64,000 bases of DNA. It comes from Labilithrix sp. (GTDB lineage: Bacteria; Myxococcota_A; Polyangia; Polyangiales; Polyangiaceae). The stretch covers positions 248,001 to 312,000 of the forward strand of contig JAHBWE010000015.1 of the NCBI GenBank assembly GCA_019637155.1. The letters are read 5' to 3'. The stretch's first letter is position 1; each line of letters begins with the position of its first letter. The position numbers and the translations under genes are program-made. The notes below the pieces were generated by a model that searched no databases, was not told the DNA's origin, and was given only the letters and a program-made list of their open reading frames with translations. Shown piece after piece: positions 51,045 through 58,822 of the stretch.

Positions 51045-51926
51045 TCAGCGCACGCCAATCTCCGTGAGCCACGCGGCGACGCCATTGCGCGATCCGACGT
51101 CGAGGCGCGTGTGCCAGTTCGTGACGGGCACGCCCGCGCCGTCCACGTCGTCGGGCAAGAGCGTGTAATTTGCATTCACTCCGGCGACCGCGAGCGTGGC
51201 GCCGCGGCGGACGTAGAGCGGGCCGCCGGAGTCGCCGGGGCAGAGCCCGGCGCGGCCGCGGGTGAGGACGTAATTCCCCGAAAATACAGGCTCATCCGTG
51301 GCCTCGACGTAGCTACCGTCGTGGAGCGCGGACGCGGGCGTGGCCACCTCTTGCTCGGCGGAGAGGAGCTCCTTCACCGCTCGATCGTCGGCGACGTGGA
51401 CGCCCTTCGTGCAGCCGAAGCCGACGATGGTGACGCCGTCGCCGGGCGCGAGGGCCTCGCGCTCGACCGGCGCGACGGTCGCGCCTTCGATCGGCGCCGT
51501 TAGCTCGAGCACGGCGACGTCGGGCGCGTCGAGCTTCGCGGTGACGGCGGCGACGGAGCAGAGCGTCTCGGCGCAGCGCTCGATCCATTTCGGATGCACG
51601 TGCGTCGCTTTCACGACGTGCGCAGCGGTCGCACCGCTCGGGAGCATCACGGTGACGGGGTGCTCCGCGTCGTAGCGCGGGCTCAGCGTGGAGAGGTTCA
51701 GCACGCAGTGCGCGGCGGTGAGGAGCTGCCGCTCGCCGACGCGCGCGGCGGTGCAGTGGTTCTTCCCCGCGCGGGAGATCCCCACCGTCGCGGGGAGCTC
51801 GCCGCTCTTCGCGGTCGTGCCGCCGATGAGGTCGTCGTCGCCGCTCACGGCGCGGCCCGCCTCGTCGCTGCACGCGACGAGGAGCAGGGCGGCGGCGGTG
51901 GCGAGCGTGACGAGCGCGCGCTTCAT
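51045..51926 (-). CDS. trypsin-like serine protease lipoprotein
   Basis: 293 residues with lipobox LLLVAC. The chymotrypsin fold starts with LIGGTTAKSGELPATVGI after a short propeptide. The catalytic triad is His73 (TAAHC), Asp136 (PDVAVLEL) and Ser233 (GDSGGP). Paired cysteines include those in TAAHC and NHC. It is probably a secreted or lipid-anchored digestive protease, or a regulatory one cutting surface proteins. It ends 1 bp after the preceding deacetylase start region; the two genes are in tandem on the minus strand. Confidence 0.93.
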   Translation of the reverse strand: MKRALVTLATAAALLLVACSDEAGRAVSGDDDLIGGTTAKSGELPATVGISRAGKNHCTAARVGERQLLTAAHCVLNLSTLSPRYDAEHPVTVMLPSGATAAHVVKATHVHPKWIERCAETLCSVAAVTAKLDAPDVAVLELTAPIEGATVAPVEREALAPGDGVTIVGFGCTKGVHVADDRAVKELLSAEQEVATPASALHDGSYVEATDEPVFSGNYVLTRGRAGLCPGDSGGPLYVRRGATLAVAGVNANYTLLPDDVDGAGVPVTNWHTRLDVGSRNGVAAWLTEIGVR

Positions 51927-51927
51927 C

Positions 51928-53127
51928 TCACTCTTCGGTCTCGGTCTCGAGCTCGGTCTCGCTCTCGGACGCGGCGTCTTCCTCGTCGTGGTGCTCGTGC
52001 TGCGCGAGCATCTCGGCGCGCTCCTCGTCCGTGAAGGGCGCGGAGACGTCGACCGGATCGCCCGCCTCCGGCGGCCGCGGCATCTTGGTGAAGTTGCCGG
52101 CCTGGTAGCCCGCGATCTTGTCCTTGTTCGCCTCGACGAACGTGAGGAGCTCCTTGTTCGTGACGCACTTGACCTCGGGGAGGCGGCAGACGCGCTTCGT
52201 AAACTGCTGCATCGCCTCCCAGTAGGCGCCGCCGTTCCACTTCGAGAAGTGGTGGCCGATGTGCACCGGCGCGCGGTTGCCGAAGTAGTTGCCCTCGAAA
52301 TACGCCATGTACGTATCGACCATCTGCTTGCGATACGTGGCCTTGTTCGCGGCGTCGGGGTTGCCGCGCGAGTCGGCGACGTAGAAGTTGTAGTCCATCG
52401 AGAGCGTCTTCTTGCCCGAGCCCACGATGCGGAGCTCCGCGAGCGGGAAGTTCCAGACGCCGTTCTTGATCTGCGGCCAGTAGTTCGCGGGCGCGGTCCG
52501 GCTCGTGTCGTATTTGTAGCCGTACTTCGCGAGCACGGGCCAGAGGCCGGCGGAGTGACCGAGCTGCGGGGCGCGGAAGCCGACGACGTCCTTCCCGCCG
52601 ATGGAGAGGCGCGGCGTGTCGGAGCGCGAGAACATGATGCTGTTGAACTGGCTGAACTCGCTGTCCCAGTCCGCTTGCGACCAGCTCGAGCCGTCGAAGT
52701 GGCCGTTCGCGTGCGAGCCCATCTCGTGGCCCTCGTTGATCGCGGCCTGCACCTGCTCGTAGCGTGGCTTGATGTTGCCGGACGCGCCGCCGAAGCCGAT
52801 CGCGCTCTTGCCGCGGCCGAGGCCGTGCGGCGCGTTGTAGATCGTCTTCTGGTTGTCGGCGATGAAGTAGACGCCGCTCATGAAGTACGTGAGCTTCGCG
52901 CCGGTGTCCTTCGCGTACTGCCGCGACTCCTTCCAGAAGGGAATGTTGAGCGATCCGTCGAACGCGAGGAGCACGAACTGCGGCGGGCGCCCGGCGACCG
53001 CCTCGGGCGCCTGCGTCTCTTCGTTCTCATTCGAGGTGCCCTCGTCGCCGGCGCACCCGGACGCGCACGCCGCCGCGAGAAGAGAGGAGAGGGCAAGGAA
53101 GGACCGAGCGAGGCGACGGGTGAGCAT
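51928..53127 (-). CDS. polysaccharide deacetylase-like lipoprotein
   Basis: 399 residues from the ATG at 53127, which begins MLTRRLARSFLALSSLLAAAC. After a Glu/Asn/Thr linker the NodB-like domain opens with QFVLLAFDGSLNIPFW. The metal motif is GHEMGSHANGHFDG (HxxxxH type), and later VGFRAPQLGH and SMDYNFYV fit the family. The first motif reads FDG-S rather than FDDG. The C-terminal tail is His/Glu-rich (HEHHDEED) and then acidic. It may trim acetyl groups from a polysaccharide, or act without that activity. The gene next downstream is the trypsin-like protease. Confidence 0.85.
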   Translation of the reverse strand: MLTRRLARSFLALSSLLAAACASGCAGDEGTSNENEETQAPEAVAGRPPQFVLLAFDGSLNIPFWKESRQYAKDTGAKLTYFMSGVYFIADNQKTIYNAPHGLGRGKSAIGFGGASGNIKPRYEQVQAAINEGHEMGSHANGHFDGSSWSQADWDSEFSQFNSIMFSRSDTPRLSIGGKDVVGFRAPQLGHSAGLWPVLAKYGYKYDTSRTAPANYWPQIKNGVWNFPLAELRIVGSGKKTLSMDYNFYVADSRGNPDAANKATYRKQMVDTYMAYFEGNYFGNRAPVHIGHHFSKWNGGAYWEAMQQFTKRVCRLPEVKCVTNKELLTFVEANKDKIAGYQAGNFTKMPRPPEAGDPVDVSAPFTDEERAEMLAQHEHHDEEDAASESETELETETEE

Positions 53128-53268
53128 GGCACCCACATCAGCACGCACCGTGCCGCATTGCGCATTTAGAGCAATCGCGGATTTAGCTCCCTAGAAGCCC
53201 GAAATTGGCCGTATTTATGCCGATCACCCCTGGACGACTTGGCTCATCGACGATCCACCCACGTCTCC

Positions 53269-54396
53269 CTACCTTGACGCCAGTCGCGCCAGGGCCCAGG
53301 CCGCGGCCTCCCGAACGACGGGCGAGTCGTGCTCCGCGCTCGCTCGCTCGAGGGCCGGGACGACGCTCGGATCGTTGCTATTTTCTTGAATTTTCTTGTT
53401 CAATCGATTTCCAAGAACGATCGCGGCGTTGCGCGCGAGGCCGGCGCGCGTGGCGCGGCCGACGGGGCTACCTTCGCGGAGGCGGACGAAGCCCTCGTCG
53501 TCGAGGGCGAGCATCGCCGCGAGCGGCGTCTCGGACTCGGCCCAGCGCGGCTCGGGGGCGAAGCGCGGATCGAGCGGTCCGTTCGCGCGTTTCGTCGCGT
53601 TGAAGGGGCACACGGTCTGGCAGTCGTCGCAGCCGAAGAGGTGCTCGCCGATGGCGGGGCGGAGCTCGGGCGCGATCGCGCCGCGATGCTCGATCGTGAG
53701 GTACGCGATGCAGCGGCGCGGATCGAGGACCCACGGCGCGACGAAGGCCTCGGTCGGGCACGCATCGAGGCACCGCGTGCACGAGCCGCAGCGCTCGGTC
53801 ATCGTCGCGGCGGGCTCGATCGCGAGCGTCGTCACGACCTCACCGAGGAGCACGAACGATCCGACGCCGGGCACGATGAGGAGCCCGTTCTTACCGACGA
53901 AGCCGAGGCCCGCCCGCGCGGCCCACGCGCGCTCGAGGATCGGCTCCTCGTCGCAGAGGGGGCGGGCCTGCACAGCCTCCCCTTCCCCGCCGAGCGTCCG
54001 CGCGAGCGCAGCGAGCTTGCGGAGCTTTTTCCTCATCCCGTTGTGGTAGTCCCGCCCGCGGGCATACCGCGCGATCGGCGCCTCGGGATCGTCCGCGCGC
54101 CCGTAGCGCCGCGCGAGGCAAATCACGGTCTTCGCGCCGGGCAGGATGTGCTCGCCATCGACGCGCCGCCGCGCTTCGGGGAGCGCCGCGAGCCACTGCA
54201 TCTCCCCGTGCATCCCACGCGCAACGAACGCCTCATAACGCGCAAAGTCATCCTCGAGCGCCACATCGGCACGAGCGAACCCAATCGCCTCGAACCCAAG
54301 CCTCTCCGCTTCGGCGACGAGCCGCGCCCGCGGCGTCCGCGCGGGGGGTTCTTCCGTGGTGGCCGCAGCACGCGAGGACATCCGAACATCGAGCAT
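53269..54396 (-). CDS. queG: epoxyqueuosine reductase
   Basis: 375 residues from the ATG at 54396; ATG 54381 (MSSRAAAT) is an equal alternative. QueG reduces epoxyqueuosine to queuosine in tRNA using cobalamin and two [4Fe-4S] clusters. Seen here: RLGFEAIGFARAD at the start, RPLCDEEPILERAWAARAGLGFVGKNG, the first cluster CGSCTRCLDACP, the second CDDCQTVCP, and a HEAT-like C-terminus (REAAAWALARLA). The 54396 ATG lies in a fragment of the adjacent CRISPR-type repeat (GCTTCAATG on this strand). Confidence 0.94.
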   Translation of the reverse strand: MLDVRMSSRAAATTEEPPARTPRARLVAEAERLGFEAIGFARADVALEDDFARYEAFVARGMHGEMQWLAALPEARRRVDGEHILPGAKTVICLARRYGRADDPEAPIARYARGRDYHNGMRKKLRKLAALARTLGGEGEAVQARPLCDEEPILERAWAARAGLGFVGKNGLLIVPGVGSFVLLGEVVTTLAIEPAATMTERCGSCTRCLDACPTEAFVAPWVLDPRRCIAYLTIEHRGAIAPELRPAIGEHLFGCDDCQTVCPFNATKRANGPLDPRFAPEPRWAESETPLAAMLALDDEGFVRLREGSPVGRATRAGLARNAAIVLGNRLNKKIQENSNDPSVVPALERASAEHDSPVVREAAAWALARLASR

Positions 54397-54501
54397 TGAA
54401 GCACGTCACCAGCGAGGAGGCGCGGCGGCGACGCAACCAAAGCAGTCCCATTGAAGCGGAGCAAGCACATGCTCGACCCACCAATCGGCATCGGCGGAGA
54501 G
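54393..54501. repeat. degenerate left flank of the CRISPR-like array
   Basis: ATTGAAGC remnants end at 54402 and 54457 in the forward direction; the second is preceded by a degraded ACCAA...CCC body. At 54480-54501 a reversed copy keeps ATCGGCGGAGAG. In it, the ten bases that should read GCCGATTGGT are present as their exact reverse complement ACCAATCGGC. The distance from its end to the end of the next reversed copy is 73 bp, the array's period. Confidence 0.5.
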
Positions 54502-54539
54502 CACCAGGAGCGCGCCGTCGACGCTTGCGCGACGACGCA

Positions 54540-54954
54540 GCTTCAATGGAGCCACCGATTCGATCGGCGGAGAGGTCTCTCTCGTCGGTCTCGCGCTCAC
54601 CGCGTTCGGCGCGCTTCAATGGAGCCGTCGACTCCTATCGGCGGCTCCATTGAAGCTACGGCCGTACGTGTAGATTGACTCTCATGAACACGACCTCTCC
54701 GCCGATACCAATCGGCGGCTCCATTGAAGCGCGGTCCCCGTCGTCCAGCTCCCGGTGCCCGCGCGCGCTCTCCGCCGATACCAATCGGCGGCTCCATTGA
54801 AGCCCGAGAACGTCGGCGAGACCTGCCATCAGCCCACGGCCTCTCCGCCGATACCAATCGGCGGCTCCATTGAAGCCCGAGCTCGAGCGGGAGTGGCTCG
54901 AGCCGGAGGTCACCCAGCCTCTCCGCCGATACCTATCGGCGGCTCCATTGAAGG
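54540..54954. CRISPR. CRISPR-like array of 36-bp repeats, orientation switch inside
   Basis: The repeat is CTCTCCGCCGATACCA followed by ATCGGCGGCTCCATTGAAGC. CCGCCGAT and ATCGGCGG are inverted arms, and ATTGAAGC is a typical CRISPR 3' end. Forward copies: 54695-54730, 54768-54803 and 54841-54876 are identical; 54919-54954 has two changes. A reversed copy is at 54540-54574. A hybrid at 54613-54656 is a 44-bp palindrome-like unit whose left part is reversed and right part forward. Spacers are 38, 38, 37, 37 and 42 bp and unlike each other. No cas gene or AT-rich leader is in the window. Confidence 0.72.
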
Positions 54955-54989
54955 GTCGGATCGAGGGTGCTGGTGAACCGTCGTCAGCT

Positions 54990-55019
54990 CTCTCCGCCGA
55001 GGCGAATCGAGGCTTCGCG
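54990..55019. repeat. degenerate terminal repeat of the array
   Basis: CTCTCCGCCGA at 54990 matches the first 11 bases of the repeat and then decays (GGCGAATCGAGGCTTCGCG). It starts 71 bp after the last intact copy, close to the array period. It marks the worn right-hand end before the trmN6-like gene. Confidence 0.55.
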
Positions 55020-55082
55020 TCGACGGTCGGCGCTCGGCGCCGGTCCGGATTGGCGGCGAGCGCTTGTGCGGAGGTCGGAGGG

Positions 55083-55880
55083 TTGAGCGCCGAGGCGGAC
55101 ACCACCGACGACACGTTGTTCGACGGCGCGCTGAGGTTGCGTCAGCCTGCGCGAAAGAAAGGCTATCGCGTGAACGTCGATGCGCTGCTCCTCGCGGCGT
55201 TCGCCGGCGCGAACGAGCCGGTGCGAGAGGACCGCGCGCGACGGCTCCTCGCGACGGGGGGGGCGACAGCGACGACGGCGGTGCGACGGGTGAGGCATGC
55301 CGTCGACCTCGGGGCTGGGGTTGGGGCGGTCGGGCTCGCCCTCCTTCATCTCGGGGCGGCCGCGCGGGTCACGTTCGTCGAAATCGAGCCGGAGCTCGCG
55401 GCGCTCGCGGCGTGGAACGCCGAGGCGAACGGCTGGGCGGAGCGCGCGCAGACGGTGAACGCCGACGTTCGCGCGGCGATGACGCGTCTCCGCGCCGGCG
55501 CGGATCTCGTCGTCTGCAATCCACCGTACGTCTCGCCGGGGCGCGGTCGGGTGCCGGCGGTGGGCCGCGGCGCGCGCGTCGGCGACCTCGACGTGTTCCT
55601 TCGTGCCGCTCGCGCCGTCGCCGGACGGCGCGCGCGCATCGCGTTCGTCTACCCCGCGATCGAAGCGACGACGCTCCTGACGTCGATGCGGGCGCTCGGC
55701 CTCGAGCCGAAGCGCCTGCGCCTCGTTCACGCGCGCATCACGGAGCCCGCGCGCGTCGTCCTCGTCGAGGCCGCCGCGGGCAAACCCGGCGGCCTCGTCA
55801 TCGAGCCCCCGCTCGTCGAGCTGGAAGGCCCACGCCGCAGCGCCGAGCTCGCCGCGCTCCTCACGTCGCCACGCGCGTGA
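55083..55880 (+). CDS. tRNA/RNA adenine methyltransferase-like (TrmN6/YfiC type)
   Basis: 265 residues from the TTG at 55083, with GGAGG about 9 bp upstream; longer readings run into the repeat array. Motifs: RKKGYRVNVDALLLAAF (TrmN6-type N-terminus), AVDLGAGVGAVGLALL (SAM-binding), FVEIEPELAALAAWNAEANGW and VVCNPPYVSPGRG, whose NPPY box is typical of N6-adenine or N5-glutamine methyltransferases. TrmN6 modifies A37 of tRNA1(Val). Family membership is firm, the exact target less so. It overlaps the convergent SPOUT gene by 20 bp. Confidence 0.87.
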   Translation: MSAEADTTDDTLFDGALRLRQPARKKGYRVNVDALLLAAFAGANEPVREDRARRLLATGGATATTAVRRVRHAVDLGAGVGAVGLALLHLGAAARVTFVEIEPELAALAAWNAEANGWAERAQTVNADVRAAMTRLRAGADLVVCNPPYVSPGRGRVPAVGRGARVGDLDVFLRAARAVAGRRARIAFVYPAIEATTLLTSMRALGLEPKRLRLVHARITEPARVVLVEAAAGKPGGLVIEPPLVELEGPRRSAELAALLTSPRA

Positions 55881-56415
55881 GGCGATCGAGCGCGATCGCG
55901 CAGGCGGCGCGGACGCTGAGGTGGTTCCAGTCGGCGTGGGGGCCGTGGATGGGCTCGATGAGGACGTCGGCGGCGGCGATCACCGATGGGGCGAGGCCCC
56001 AGCTCGTGCCGAAGAGGAGGAGCACCGGGGGGCCCGGCTGGGCGAGGCGCGCCGCCGCTTCGGTCCACCCTGCCGGCGCGCCGAGCGTGCGCGCTGCGGT
56101 CGCCCAGAGCTCCGTGCCGGCGCCGCATTGCGCGCGCGCCTCCTCGATCGTCGCGACGACGCGCACCGTCGCGAGCGCCTCCTTGCGATCGGGGATGCGC
56201 TTCGCGCTCGAGCCGTGGGTCCAGTGCTCGATGATGCGGTGCGCGAGCTCCTGCTGCGCCGGGATCGGGTGCACGAGGTAGAGCGACGCGCAGCCGTACG
56301 TCCGCGCGCTGCGCGAGAGGTCGTGGACGTCCATCGTCGTGAGCGTGCTCGTGACGATCGCGCCGCCGGCGTCGACGACGGGATGGTGCACGAGCGCGAT
56401 CGAGAGCGCCCTCAC
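55861..56415 (-). CDS. SPOUT-type RNA methyltransferase (PF09936-like)
   Basis: 184 residues from the GTG at 56415, which overlaps the trmD stop by four bases (GTGA). It begins LSIALVHHPVVDAGGAIVTSTLTTMDVHDLSRSARTYG and contains LVHPIPAQQELAHRIIEHW. The knotted C-terminal half has VLLLFGTSWGLAP. This matches the SAM-dependent RNA methyltransferase family often found directly after trmD. The target RNA position is not known to me. It is convergent with the trmN6-like gene. Confidence 0.82.
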   Translation of the reverse strand: MRALSIALVHHPVVDAGGAIVTSTLTTMDVHDLSRSARTYGCASLYLVHPIPAQQELAHRIIEHWTHGSSAKRIPDRKEALATVRVVATIEEARAQCGAGTELWATAARTLGAPAGWTEAAARLAQPGPPVLLLFGTSWGLAPSVIAAADVLIEPIHGPHADWNHLSVRAACAIALDRLTRVAT

Positions 56416-57116
56416 GAGCCGTCCTCGCGCGGGAGGAGGTCCGGGCGCCGTGCGCGCGTGCGATCGAGCGACTGCGACGCGCGCCACTTCGCGATCTCGG
56501 CGTGGTGGCCGCCGGCGAGGACCTCGGGGACGGAGTGGCCGCGGAACTCGGCGGGGCGCGTGTACTGCGGGTACTCGAGGAGGCCGCCCTCCGCGTGGGA
56601 CTCCTCGCGCACGGAGTCGTGGTTGCCGAGGACGCCCGGCACGAGGCGCACCGTCGCCTCGATGACCGCCATCGCCGCGACCTCGCCGCCCGTCATCACG
56701 AAGTCGCCGAGGGAGACCTCCTCGTCGACGAAGCTGCGCACGCGCTCGTCGAAGCCCTCGTAGCGGCCGCAGATCAACATCACCGCGGGCTCCTTCGCGA
56801 GGCGCTCCGCGGCGCGCTGATCGAAGGGGCGCCCCTGCGGCGTGAGGAGGACGCGGCGCGCGCGCGGCTCGCCCGCGGCCGCGGCCTCGGCGTCGAGGGC
56901 CTCGAACGTCTGCACGAGGACGTCGACGCGCATGACCATCCCGCTGCCGCCGCCGTACGGCGTGTCGTCGACGCTGCGGTGCTTGCCGAGGCCGTGCTCG
57001 CGCGGCGAACGGAAGCGGACCGCGAGCTCGCCGCCCTTGACCGCCTTGCCGACGAAGCTCGTCGCGAGGAACGTCTCGAACAGCTCCGGGAAGAGCGTGA
57101 CGAGATCGACGCGCAT
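56412..57116 (-). CDS. trmD: tRNA (guanine-N1)-methyltransferase
   Basis: 234 residues from the ATG at 57116, overlapping the rimM stop by one base; a GTG one codon upstream is possible. MRVDLVTLFPELFE starts the family. The trefoil-knot motifs are VLLTPQGRPFDQ, LICGRYEGFDERV and DEEVSLGDFVMTGGE. It places m1G37 on tRNAs, preventing frameshifts. It is part of the rpsP-khpA-rimM-trmD operon. Confidence 0.96.
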   Translation of the reverse strand: MRVDLVTLFPELFETFLATSFVGKAVKGGELAVRFRSPREHGLGKHRSVDDTPYGGGSGMVMRVDVLVQTFEALDAEAAAAGEPRARRVLLTPQGRPFDQRAAERLAKEPAVMLICGRYEGFDERVRSFVDEEVSLGDFVMTGGEVAAMAVIEATVRLVPGVLGNHDSVREESHAEGGLLEYPQYTRPAEFRGHSVPEVLAGGHHAEIAKWRASQSLDRTRARRPDLLPREDGS

Positions 57117-57718
57117 CACGCGTCCTTCGCAGGCTTCGAGCTCTTCGCGCCTTTCGCGCTCTTCGCCGGCTTCGGCTTGCGGGCCGGCACCGGCTCGAGC
57201 TCGTCGAGCGTGAGGACCTCGACCGTGCCTTCGAGGTCGACCTCGCCGACGTAGTCCTCCGTCATCGGGATCTCCCAGACCTTCGCGCCGTCGGTGACGG
57301 AGAGGACGTGCACGGTCGGGTACGTGAGGACGTCGGTGATCGTGCCGAGCCGCTCGCCGCCGAGGCGCGCCTCGAGGCCGACCAGATCGACGCCGTAGTG
57401 CTCCCCCTCCTCGAGCGGCGGGAAGTCACGACGGCGGACGCAGACGTGCGCGCCGCGGAGCTCCTCGGCGCGATCGCGATCGTCGACCGAGTGGAGCTTC
57501 ATGAGGATCGCGTCGTCGGCGCGGCGCGCCTTGTCGACCGAGACCTCGTGCTCCTCGCCGTCGGGGAGGCGCACCAGCACCTCGTCCTGCTCGAGCAGGA
57601 CGTCGGAGTCCGCGTTGAACAGCTTCAACCGGACCTCGCCGCGCACCCCGTGCGGCCGCGCGATCTCCGCGAGCGGCACCCAGCGATCGGGGCCCCGCGT
57701 GTCCGCAGAGACAGCCAC
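57116..57718 (-). CDS. rimM: 16S rRNA processing protein RimM
   Basis: 200 residues from a GTG at 57718. It has the N-terminal RimM domain (PLAEIARPHGVRGEVRLKLFNADSD) and a PRC-barrel (DFPPLEEGEHYGVDLVGLEA, EIPMTEDYVGEVDLEG). RimM binds S19 and matures the 30S head. The C-terminal ~25 residues are a Lys/Ala/Pro tail (KPKPAKSAKGAKSSKPAKDA), an extension absent from the E. coli protein. It lies 1 bp after the KH-protein gene. Confidence 0.95.
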   Translation of the reverse strand: MAVSADTRGPDRWVPLAEIARPHGVRGEVRLKLFNADSDVLLEQDEVLVRLPDGEEHEVSVDKARRADDAILMKLHSVDDRDRAEELRGAHVCVRRRDFPPLEEGEHYGVDLVGLEARLGGERLGTITDVLTYPTVHVLSVTDGAKVWEIPMTEDYVGEVDLEGTVEVLTLDELEPVPARKPKPAKSAKGAKSSKPAKDA

Positions 57719-57719
57719 G

Positions 57720-57965
57720 CTAGTCGACGATGTCGAGGTGCGCGCGCTTGCCGAGCTTCGTCGAGACGGCGGCGAGGATCGTCCGCATCGACTGCGCGGT
57801 GCGGCCTTCTTTGCCGATCACCTTGCCGATGTCTTCCTTCGCCACGCGTAGCTCGATCAGGCTGTTGTGCTCGCTCGCGATCTCGGTCACGACGACCTGA
57901 TCGGGGTGATCCACGAGCTCCATCGCGATCGCTTTGATTAGCTCTTTCAGCGGCATGTCGGCCAT
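57720..57965 (-). CDS. khpA: KH-domain RNA-binding protein KhpA
   Basis: 81 residues from the ATG at 57965; six upstream codons were dropped. One KH domain with the GxxG loop in KVIGKEGRTAQSMR. The family is small RNA-binding proteins that act with KhpB on cell-division and envelope RNAs in other bacteria. Placement between rpsP and rimM is the standard gene order. Confidence 0.93.
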   Translation of the reverse strand: MADMPLKELIKAIAMELVDHPDQVVVTEIASEHNSLIELRVAKEDIGKVIGKEGRTAQSMRTILAAVSTKLGKRAHLDIVD

Positions 57966-58033
57966 CGCGCGAGCTCGCGCCACCGTCCTCCGGTGAGCGT
58001 GCGAGCCGTCGTCCTCTTAACTAAGTTCTAGCC

Positions 58034-58312
58034 TTACTTCGCGGTCGTTGCGCTGGCCTTCGCCGAGGCCTTGATGACGCGGCGGAGCGTCTCCGACGGC
58101 TGGGCTCCGCGGCCGGTCCAGTGCGCATAGCGCTCCTGGTCGAGGAAGAGCGGGGTCTTGCCGTCCACCACCTTCATCTCCTTGCCCGGGTCGAACGTGC
58201 CGATGTTCTCGAGGAAACGGCCGCCACGCGGGCTGCGCTCGTCGGTCACGACGATGCGGTAGAAGGGCCTCTTCTTGGTGCCAGCGCGGGCAAGACGGAT
58301 ATGAACGGCCAT
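58034..58312 (-). CDS. rpsP: 30S ribosomal protein S16
   Basis: 92 residues. MAVHIRLARAGTKKRPFYRIVV is the S16 signature, followed by SPRGGRFLENIGTFDP and YAHWTGRGAQPSETLRRV. A short Ala/Lys/Ser tail ends the protein. It is a small-subunit ribosomal protein and is the first gene of the rpsP-khpA-rimM-trmD-SPOUT operon. Confidence 0.97.
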   Translation of the reverse strand: MAVHIRLARAGTKKRPFYRIVVTDERSPRGGRFLENIGTFDPGKEMKVVDGKTPLFLDQERYAHWTGRGAQPSETLRRVIKASAKASATTAK

Positions 58313-58381
58313 GACTCTCGAGATTCTCCAGAACGGTCGGGGGCGCGGAAACTACCCCTGAGCACCTGTACCGTCAAGCAG

Positions 58382-58822
58382 TTAACCGTTGACGCTCATC
58401 ACGACGGTCAGCTTCGACAGGAGCCCGAAATGTCCAAGCATTCCGTGGACTCGGAGCTCGCCCTTCCGCATCGCGCGGACCATTTCGCGGAGGACGTCGA
58501 GCGAAGGACGGTCGGTCGGGAGCGGCAGCGCCCCTCTCTTCGTCAGCGGAATGTTGCTCATCGCCATGATCGCGTCGGCCGTTCCCCGGACCGCGACGTC
58601 GGGGCGGCCCTTGATGCCGTCGTGGATCACGAGCGCGCCGCGATGGAACTCGAGCGTCAACGCGACGTCGGCGTCGTCGGCGACGAGGGCGACGGTGCCG
58701 GCGAGGGCGTCGAAGTCGGCGCGCTTGTGCGGCTTCGAGTCGAGGTTCTGGCGGACGAGGTCCGCGAGCATCGTCGCGAAGGCGTTCTCCTCCGCGCCCG
58801 GGGCGAGACGGACGTCGCTCAT
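58382..58822 (-). CDS. SCP2-like sterol/lipid-binding-domain protein
   Basis: 146 residues: ENAFATMLADLVRQNLDSKPHKRADFDALAGTVAL, then ADVALTLEFHRGALVIHDGIKGRPDVAVRGTADAIMAM, the SCP2 pattern of a beta-sheet over helices forming a hydrophobic pocket. Such proteins carry lipids or serve as accessory folds; its partner is unknown. Its start overlaps the M16-gene stop by one base, so it follows the M16 peptidases in the same transcript. Confidence 0.75.
   Translation of the reverse strand: MSDVRLAPGAEENAFATMLADLVRQNLDSKPHKRADFDALAGTVALVADDADVALTLEFHRGALVIHDGIKGRPDVAVRGTADAIMAMSNIPLTKRGALPLPTDRPSLDVLREMVRAMRKGELRVHGMLGHFGLLSKLTVVMSVNG

Noticed and set aside
53140..53268. tRNA or small RNA gene in the AT-richer gap before queG and the deacetylase
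   Set aside because: No cloverleaf or long stem could be formed. A weak ATTGC/GCAAT inverted repeat was the only structure and is too short to call.
54656..55114. Minus-strand ORF with repeated FNGAAD-YRRRG peptides
   Set aside because: The peptide repeats are translations of the CRISPR-like repeat unit and the rest is spacer, so it is not a protein gene.
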